From Haberlea rhodopensis (taxonomy: Eukaryota; Streptophyta; Magnoliopsida; Lamiales; Gesneriaceae), in assembly GCA_907163345.1 (NCBI GenBank), contig CAJQUN010000507.1, forward strand, positions 1 through 64,000: 64,000 nucleotides of DNA, written 5' to 3'. The translations under genes were made by a program, and so were the position numbers. This document shows, one piece after another, positions 56,531 through 64,000 of the stretch (position 1 is the first letter of the stretch; each line of letters starts with the position of its first letter). Below the pieces are notes generated by a model. The model saw nothing but the letters and a program-made list of their open reading frames with translations. It had not been told where the DNA came from and searched no databases.

Positions 56531-58950
56531 ATTGTTAGCAATGAGGTATGGCATATTACTGTTTATTTAGCACTATTGTGGATATCATGTGTTGATTTAC
56601 TTATGCTGTCATGTGTTTGACGATGAGATTATAGACGTCGTGTATCGACATATACTGTCACGAGTCGACAATATTATTTCAAAGTCATATGTCGACAGGT
56701 ACCGTCACGGGATGACAATGACATAGTGGATGTTCTATGTAGACGTGTAGCGTCGTTTTGATGGTTAATACATTTATGTTACGTATTTGGTTGTATGGTT
56801 TGAGTGCCGATGGTGAGCACATGGTAGTGTCTGGGTCACTAGTTGACGAGACCTTTTTGCTGAACAGGTTTGCTCGGTGGAGTATTGGATGTATTGTACT
56901 GGTAAATGTACCACATCATGTTATAGAGTTAAATATTTGTCGAGCGATGATACCCTTGGGTATGCTCGTTGGTTTGGCTAGGGCCAAGTGATTGGTGGTA
57001 AGAGTAGTCATTGAGGAAACTACTCGCTTGTGTTGTGATGTAAGGTAGACATGGTTACACCCACCCTGAGGGTGTGGGATAAATCTTATTGGATTATGAT
57101 TGCATCATAAGTGAGCAAGGACACCGGGTTGTCCATTGTGCTTGGTATTTTAGAGATATGTTGGGCGATGACCCATTACTCTAACGGTTTGTACGGTATG
57201 GCATACCGAGATGGAACATATGGTTTGTTGGTGGACTTGATATGAACCTATGGAGACAACACTTTGCTAGCCAGATATCGTAGTGATGATATAGTGTGCT
57301 TGTTGGGGCCATGATACTCCTCGTTGGAACCAAGTTTGGCAAATCGTAAAGTGATACGATGTGGATTATGGTGGACTTTAGTAGTCACCACGTCATTTGA
57401 GGTTGAGGTTGTGCATGCCTCACTGAAACGTGTATACGTTTATGTTTAATCTTGGTGAGACTTGTCTGGGACAGCTCATAATGTTGAAGTACCAACAAGA
57501 GAGTCATCAAGTCGTCATTGACTCGATCTGGAGAATCCGTGTACTTGGAATGCAATGGGTGTTATTGTATCCAGTTTTTCCGAACGGTGGTTCGAGACTA
57601 GTGGATCTCGAGTCCGATAGCACTTTCCTTGTGGGGAAGGAGGTAGTATAATATCTATTTGGGAATCTTTGAAAGATTCGGTAAATTGGTACGTGGGGTG
57701 TTGATTTTGGAAATCACGCCGTGTTGTTGATCGTCAATTATCATCCTCCTCTGGATGGGAATAACTCAGAATTGACAGTTGTGTTTGGGGCTTAGGGGTA
57801 TGTTGTAGATACCCGAGCCAAGTGCATTGAGTATGCATGTGATGTCAGTGCTTAGGCAGGTATACCGGTGAGTGTACGGATACCAGTTATCGATTTCCTT
57901 TTGACAAGCATAGAGTTATGCTATTTTGGATGGCTAAATCTCTGATGAGAGATATGGAACACCTTGAGATTGGGAATCTCCATGGCACTATAATTATGAG
58001 AAACAATCGTGGAGTTAGTTGACTCCCTTTGAGGAGGGATTATCTTGTGTGGGTTGAGGTGTTTCCTTGTTGGTGTTTTCCTTCGAGTTATGCGATAGCC
58101 TTCCCAAGTTTGGATTGTTAAATCCTATGATTGCCAAGGGATGGCAGGAATTCAGATTGGTTGGGTGTCGCTGCCGACACAAGCGTTGAGGATGCAATGG
58201 GTTTATTGCATGTCCTTTCAGAATTTGAAACTCTGTGGAGTCTCGATTGTTTATTAATGATCAGGATGTGATCCTTGGAATACCCGAAGGTGGACATCTT
58301 GTGAGATGTCTTTTGTGTGAATCTGTGGCTGTGAGTTGCCCAAATTGAGTTGCAATGATGCGACTGCTCATTTGATGGAGGAGGTTTGGAAGTGGAGACC
58401 AGGTTTGGTATGTGTACATCGTGGTATACTAGTGTGTTCCTCGTGATGACGTGTATTAGACATCGTGAGTCATAATAAAGATGTCATTGGATGATATCTA
58501 CGATAGAATCGGGAGCGATTCGAATCCTTGCAGTTTCAGTTGACTAACTGCTTTTGGATTATTAGCGTTGAGTTGTGCTGACGCTCTTTGACATTATGAT
58601 CGATTTGGAAGTCCATTCCACTCCAGAGATTGACACGAGGTCAACGTTCTCACGGTTGAGGTGTCATTCAGGATGCGTTCTTACTAGTTGTATTAGAACT
58701 AAGGATGACTGTCTGATCTACAGTCGTAAGTATTGGTTGTTTTGCAGTCAAGAGGGACTGACTTTTGGGATGAACCGCATCGAGGTATGTTTTGCCTCTT
58801 GGGTGATATGTTGGTTTTGGTATGTCGCTCTGTTTCAGAGTTTGATGTGAGGTAAGTATCCTCGCGTTTATTAAGACAATCCTAATATGGTCAAGGATCG
58901 AGGTTATGGCTTCATGTTGTTGTGTAGCCCGGGTGTTACGTGATACACCG
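56531..58950 (+). other. Unidentified internal sequence of the LARD-like element
   Basis: About 2.4 kb with no open frame above roughly 95 codons and no domain I recognise. Short inverted words such as 'gtcgacaggtaccgtcacgg' occur near 56640-56720. It may be decayed pol or captured DNA; I cannot tell which. Confidence 0.5.
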
Positions 58951-58955
58951 GTGCT

Positions 58956-58990
58956 AATTTCGAGGACGAAATTCTTTTAGTGGGGGATAT
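58956..58990 (+). promoter_or_regulatory. AGGA-loop hairpin plus polypurine tract
   Basis: AATTTCG-AGGA-CGAAATT (58956-58973), then the purine tract AGTGGGGGATAT (58979-58990), directly before the LTR. It is the same design as in the chromoviruses although the element encodes nothing. Confidence 0.85.
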
Positions 58991-61555
58991 TGTGATGACC
59001 ATGGATTAAAGATGTTAATCCCGTAGGGTTAATAACCCCTAAAGTTGTTTTACGTGACGACTTGGAGTTTAATCGCGGTGTTGGGTCTTCTGGGCTCATT
59101 TATTTGGGTAGTTGGGATTGTTGGATCCCGAGGTTGAGATTGTATTCTCATTACGGTGAAAAATCTAAAAGTTGGGTTTTTAGTGTGACTCAGAATCTCG
59201 GGTGCTTGGTGTGGGCACCGGTAGGGGGTTTTGGAGTTAGAGAGAGAATTTTTGAAAACAGATGATTTTTAATGAATCATGATGTATTTGTGGGGCTATT
59301 AGTATTTTGGGGTATTTTTGCTATAAATACCAGTTGAACCTGAGATTTTAATTATCGGAACCATTTTCCTCACTTGCTTCTCTCTCTTCCCCGCGTCCGC
59401 ACTCCCGATCCCCTTTGACCCCCGCGCACAAAAGTGCTTCGCCCGCCGCCGTCCGGCCACCGTTCGGCGCGTCCGACCCGCCGCCAGCTTCGTCTCGTCC
59501 AGGCGCTCCTCCCCATACCAACAATTCGAAGTTTGGTCGCGATTTGAGCTCGGATTTGCCAGAAAAGCGCTAGGGTTCGAACTGGATTTCTGTCCGATTT
59601 TGGGGCTCGATTTTGGTACGATTTTGGTACGATTATTCTGGTGTTTTTGGGGCGTTTTTGAGCTTATATTGAGTCGATAATTTCAGACTTTAAAGTTCAA
59701 AATTTTTATTGCTTAATGGTTCGAATTTCAGTGCTGGTTGCGTGAAGTTTGGGTCGAAAATTTCTTGCCTTGTGGTTCAAAGAAATTGGTTGCCAATTGA
59801 TTCGATTTTCATGTTGTTTGATTGAGTTAGGGTTCAAATTTTTGGGGGTTTTGGCTTGGGGATGATGATTCTTGTTGTTAATCGATTAATTAATGTTTAG
59901 ATGAATTATGGTGTTTAATTGGGTTCGATTTGTGTTGTGAGGGTTCGAAAATTTGTGGGGAATTCTTGAGCAATTTTCGATATTATCTCCTTCGATTTCC
60001 CTCCCTGTTTATGCCCTGCCCCGGGTCTTTTAAATGGTATATTGTCGTGGGTTGACAATAATTTTCTGTATAAGGGATATGGGTGTGCTTGAGCATGGGT
60101 TGCATGTTCGTAATTAATTGTGAATTATTTATCGTGTTAGCACATCGTTCCTCGGGGCATGGGACTCGAGCAAGGTTTGGCTCGGACTTCGGAGATTTAA
60201 GGTACGTGCGACGTACGAGCATTACTTTATATAAGAGCATTTGTGAAATGCATATGTGTTTTAATTGCATTAGATGGTTGTGGGTATGGCTATATATATA
60301 TGTGTTGAAATGACTATGGAACTACCTAGTCTTGACATTGCTACCACAAGTGTGCGTAATACTAGAGTAGTATAACCTTACCTGAGATATGGGGTACTGG
60401 GTTTATATGACTATTGTAGGGTATTTGAGATGTCTGAGAATGATCGTGAGATCATGTATTCATTGTAAGACATGTGAGATGTCTAAGTGAAATGGAGAAT
60501 TGGTAAAATAAATGCTAGGCATTTGAGCTATCTGTGATTGGTAGCAAAGTTGAAAATCAGTATTAGATATTGAGATATCTATATTCGTATGTATAATAAA
60601 TTTGGAATCATCAATTATTGATATTTGAGAATCAGGCATGCGATGAGTTAAATCAATGTGTTGATTTACTGATTTATGAGATTTGATGAGTTTGATGATT
60701 GTGAGAACAGGGACAGTACACGGAATCCCGGATGAGGATGTTGCCATCCAGGGAGTATCATTTAAAATTCATTAGTATTTACTTTTGTTGTAAATTATGC
60801 ATTTCATTATTGTGATTATGGGATTTTGTATATTGGTATGCTCACCCCGTTGGGGGCTGTCTCTGTTGGGGCAGGTGAACAGGTACATCGATGGCTTTGG
60901 AGTTGAGCTCGAGCAGTTGATTGGATTCACTCCCAGGATCGTGATACCAGGGCTTGATGGAGCACGGTATCGTATAGAGTACCTATATACACCTGAGGGT
61001 TATATACATATTCATGATGCTCGCATGTGAGCACGATTATACTTGTATATGGATTGTATATAAAGGCATGAGCCTTTCTCTCTTTCATTTGATGTTGCAT
61101 GCAATTAGAGGTAGAATTGCTAAATGATATGAGAGTCATTGGTGTATTATGTGGGTGTAGAAACCCACTTTTGTCGTCATATGTGTGGGTCTTCCCTGGC
61201 TGGGAATTTACTTGGTATTGCTGCATTCTGTTGAGTATTATGTTTTCCCTGGCCGGGAATTATGTTATGTGTTGTGCTTTTATTTCGGGATAGCTCTATT
61301 TATGGGGAGACTCTGCCCAAATTTTTATAAAAGTCCACAATGTAAAAAGTGGCACAAAGGGGATGGTAATGGGCGGAATCTATGAGTCTAATTGTGGGTA
61401 GAGATGATCTTAATGTTGAATATTAAAGAAATTTTGTAATTGCCATGCAATGATAGAGTATCATCTGAGCTTCCCGATTGACTTTTTATTGAAAGCATGT
61501 GCCACACATAGTGGTTAATACACTAATCAAGGGTTAAGGGTTTGGGGTCCTTACA
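58991..61555 (+). repeat. 3' LTR of the LARD-like element
   Basis: Matches 52477-55040 with few substitutions. TATA box 59321-59329; GTACGT repeat 60202-60216. Confidence 0.92.
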
Positions 61556-62332
61556 AATGATGTCTTCTCTTGATCCTCGGGGTCTATGGCGATTTGATTG
61601 TACCCTGAATAGCCATCTAAGAAACAGTAATAACAATAACCGGCTAACCTGTTGAGCATCTGATCAATAAATGGAAGAGGGAAGTGGTCCTTCCTTGTGG
61701 CCTTGTTGAGTTTCCTATAGTCAATGCAAACTCGCCACCCCATCACAGATCGAGTTGAGATCAACTCATTATTTTCATTTTACCACTGTCATTCCTCCTT
61801 TCTTTGGCACAACCTGTACTGGGGAGACCCATGCACTATCTGAAATAGCATAAATAATCCCAACATTTAACAATTTAAGCACTTCTGCTTTTACTACCTC
61901 CTTCATTGCTGGATTTAACCGTCTTTGATGATCAATGGAGGGAACGAAGGAATCCTCCATAAGTATTTTATGCATGCATAAAGATGGGCTAATCCCCTTT
62001 ATATCAGAAATTGACCAACCCAACGCAGATTTAAATTTCCTCAATACACGTAATAATTTATCTTTCTCTACAGAACAAAGAGATGAAGATATAATTACCG
62101 GGTATGTCGAATTCTCACCCAAGAAGGCATACGTAAGGTGGGTAGGTAGTTCTTTCAATTCCAAGCTCGCCTTTGTATCTTCTTTGACTGATGTATCTCG
62201 TACATCTTCCTCTATTCCAGCAGTGTTGTTCTCCTTATGCAAGCTCTTAAGTGCTTCCACTTGCTCAGAAAGATCAGATTCAGTTGCATCTACTTGCATA
62301 ATGGAGTTGATGAAAGACTGAATCGGACGTTA
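61556..62332 (-). pseudogene. Outer Athila/Tat-like pre-RT region and RT N-terminus
   Basis: Minus strand. The frame opens near 62329 and runs through 'LTYAFLGENSTYPVIISSSL' and 'GWSISDIKGISPSLCMHKI' to 'WVSPVQVVPKKGGMTVVK', the usual stretch between protease and RT. A missing base near 61778 shifts the frame; RT then continues 'WRVCIDYRKLNKATRKD' to 'YSGYNQIAIDPEDQEKTSF', where the LARD-like element interrupts it. The missing capsid and protease would lie further right but are not found. Confidence 0.88.
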
Positions 62333-62851
62333 ACATGGCCAAAAAGCTTCTGCAAGTCACGCCATGTGCTGCTGCATCCAGCAAACAGACAGCATAAGCA
62401 TTGCCTCGTATTTCTAGTATAACTCTCTCATACAAACTCAAAATCAAGCGATTCTTGATTCTGTGGAAAGTTAAGAGAAAGGGCTACAACTTTCATGTGG
62501 ATCACTTTGCCCAGAAATCAAAGAATGAAGAGTTACAAGCAACAGATTGAAGAGCAAGTTTACCAATCTGTTTTTGTATTAAGCTGATTGTCCAGACTGA
62601 TCCGGACCAGACTGATCTGCCCATGCTGATCCGGACCAGACTGATCTACCCGTGCTGATCTGCCAGACTGAGCTGCCAATGCTGATCTGGCCAGACTGAT
62701 CTGCCCAAGCTGATCCGGCCAATCCGGTCCGAAATACAAAGAGCCCAGAAACCAGAATATGATCGTTGCAAGCTCGGGAATGGTGCAGAATATTTTCCAA
62801 CGGGCATATTCTTTTGTCTAACGTATATATCATTACTTGGGGCTATATATA
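62333..62851 (+). other. Unresolved LTR-like stretch with (AGACTGATC) minisatellite
   Basis: The start is not recognised. At 62589-62730 units such as 'ccagactgatctgcccatgctgatccgga' repeat. From 62750 the text matches the small copia-like LTR at 39231-39346, including an exact match of over 30 bases ending 'ggggctatatata'. It is probably a truncated LTR of a sister family. No gene is seen. Confidence 0.6.
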
Positions 62852-64000
62852 TGATAGGCTTAGATTTTAAGTGTTTTTAGCTATAATTTTTTCCCGTTTT
62901 TCGTACTTTTTCCTGGATGATATTATGTTTTTTGGTATTTATTTGCTTGTTTCAGGAAAATAGATCGGAAATGGAAGAAATGAGCTAAAATGAAGAAAAC
63001 GGGCGAAATCGAGGCGAAAAAGAGATGAAAAGAAGAATTTTGATTTTTCAAAGGTTCGATCGATCGAGATTATTTCTCGATCGATCAAGCCAGGCAGAAT
63101 GTTGAGCATCAAAAGTATCGAAGGATCGATCGATCGGAAGGAAAATCTCGATCGATCGAGCGAGGCAGTGAGTTTTAAAGACTGATGTGAACAGTGCACC
63201 GATCGATCGGACATAATTCTCGATCGATCGATACGCGATTTTTGAAAAATCTTATCTTCCAAATTTAAGTTGATCTTCGGGGGTTTTAAGGGGGATATCG
63301 TTCATTCCCTTCCATATATCATATCAGACTAAAATTCTCCAGAAAAAGAGAACCCTAGCCGCCGCCTAGCCGCCGCCAAGGAGAGCCATCTTCTTCCGGT
63401 TTTCATCCAAGCTTGAGCGTACAATCCGGAGTGCAAGGAAGGAGCAAGAGAAGAAATCACGGTGCAACGCACGGATTCATTCCAGCCATTTATCGTATTT
63501 TTAAACTTTGATTTATTTTATTTTCATTTTCATTTGATGTTTTTGAGGTCGAGAGACGATTAAACTTCTTATGTAATTGACTTGAATTGAATCTAGTTTA
63601 TTTTATTGAGGTTTAGTGAAATTGTGTTTCATTTATTGATTCGTTTGTGTTTGAGTGGATTGAGTTCTTTTGTTCATGAATTAAACGCTTATTAAGATCA
63701 AAGCCTAGCTAACTTTGGTTGAAATCTGTGAGTTATAACCGAGATCGAGAGATAACGTTATAATACGCTAAATTAATTCATGGTGTATGTTAAGATTGAG
63801 ATCGAGAGATGAAATCACATACATGAGAATTTTAAATCGAGAGATTTAGAGGAACGAGGTTTTGAAGATTTATGCAATATTGGATTAGTAAATAGGTGCA
63901 CGAGAGTGACTTGTTCTAATTTCATATTAGTTTCTTTACAGCTCGAGAGAGTGTATTGAATATTATTGAAAACCTTTCACTTAAGAATCAATTGTTTGGT
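62852..64000 (+). mobile_element. Second family-B LTR, cut by the window end
   Basis: Starts TGATAGGCTTAG. From about 63330 it matches 15526-16465. It has GATCGATC palindromes (63056-63233), a TATA-like 'ccatatatcatatc' near 63311, then a region starting 'gagaaccctagccgccgcc'. No purine tract precedes it, so it is a 5' or solo LTR. Confidence 0.8.
63056..63233. repeat. GATCGATC palindrome cluster in family-B LTR
   Basis: Six palindromic cores (TCGATCGATCGA, GATCGATCGATC and similar) come in three pairs separated by about 8-12 bases, with longer spacers containing 'aggcagtgag' or 'aggcagaatg'. The core is shared with the chromovirus LTRs although the LTRs are otherwise unrelated. Confidence 0.9.

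Larger units (their letters stand above)
52477..61555 (+). mobile_element. Large non-coding Ty3-like element (LARD-like)
   Basis: LTRs of about 2.56 kb lie at 52477-55040 and 58991-61555, around a 3.95-kb internal region without a recognisable protein. Left of it is AATGT (52472-52476), right AATGA (61556-61560): a 5-bp duplication with one change. Primer site, pre-tract hairpin and purine tract match the chromoviruses, which are the likely helpers. The LTRs differ by few substitutions, so it is young. Confidence 0.93.

Noticed and set aside
57430..57651. 73-codon frame in the LARD-like interior
   Set aside because: It has no recognisable motif and its length is what chance would give.
16465..62852. 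Family-B LTRs at both sides as the two ends of one element
   Set aside because: Neither a primer site follows 16465 nor a purine tract precedes 62852, in either orientation, and the sequence between belongs to another element on the minus strand.

Overview
This window is intergenic plant DNA, almost certainly from a eudicot, and consists almost entirely of nested LTR retrotransposons. The evidence is the set of plant-type primer binding sites (initiator tRNA-Met and tRNA-Asp), chromovirus, Athila/Tat-like and copia-type coding domains, and a plant-specific 'putative plant transposon protein' reading frame. I find no convincing host gene, tRNA, rRNA or CRISPR array. The species cannot be named from the sequence.

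Most elements can be delimited by TG...CA LTR ends and 5-bp target duplications, so the nesting order can be read. The oldest layer is a minus-strand Athila/Tat-like Ty3 element whose remains are six pieces (16466-17551, 19602-21647, 23644-23963, 38532-38582, 51002-52476, 61556-about 62332). Five insertions separate the pieces: a minus-strand solo LTR (17552-19601, TSD CTTCA); a plus-strand solo LTR (21648-23643, TSD CAGAC); a minus-strand copia element (23964-38531, TSD AACAT); a short non-autonomous copia-like element (38583-51001, TSD GAAAC); and a large non-autonomous Ty3-like element with no coding capacity (52477-61555, TSD AATGT/AATGA). Two of these carry a further insertion. The copia element holds a protease-only Athila-like element (30039-36085, TSD GAAGG). 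The short copia-like element holds a minus-strand chromovirus (42291-50683, TSD GTATC). On the left, an LTR of a further family (1-45 and 15521-16465) is split by a plus-strand chromovirus present as LTR-internal-LTR-internal-LTR (46-15520) with a single outer TSD, AGTAG. On the right, an unresolved 0.5-kb stretch is followed by another LTR of that further family, running off the window (62852-64000).

The coding parts act in the usual way: Gag forms particles, protease matures them, reverse transcriptase/RNase H copies the RNA from a tRNA primer, and integrase inserts the cDNA. Chromovirus copy 2 (8969-13487) looks one base away from a complete polyprotein, and the minus-strand chromovirus (44142-48732) likewise has one obvious frameshift. 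The copia and outer Athila-like genes are decayed by several stops, frameshifts and a deletion. Two elements have little or no coding capacity and must depend on others.

The most interesting material is non-coding. (1) A short hairpin with an invariant AGGA loop but different, compensating stems lies just upstream of the purine tract in all Ty3 elements where I could look, across two clades. (2) Chromovirus-type LTRs all carry an inverted repeat GTACGT-N3..5-ACGTAC that doubles as a good 5' splice site, with a 3' splice-like site directly before gag. (3) LTRs carry arrays of short inverted repeats whose outer bases covary. (4) Several unrelated families carry clusters of family-specific perfect palindromes in a similar pattern. 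(5) In the left chromovirus tandem, differences between copies are mostly single-base indels, which points to consensus error in this part of the assembly.
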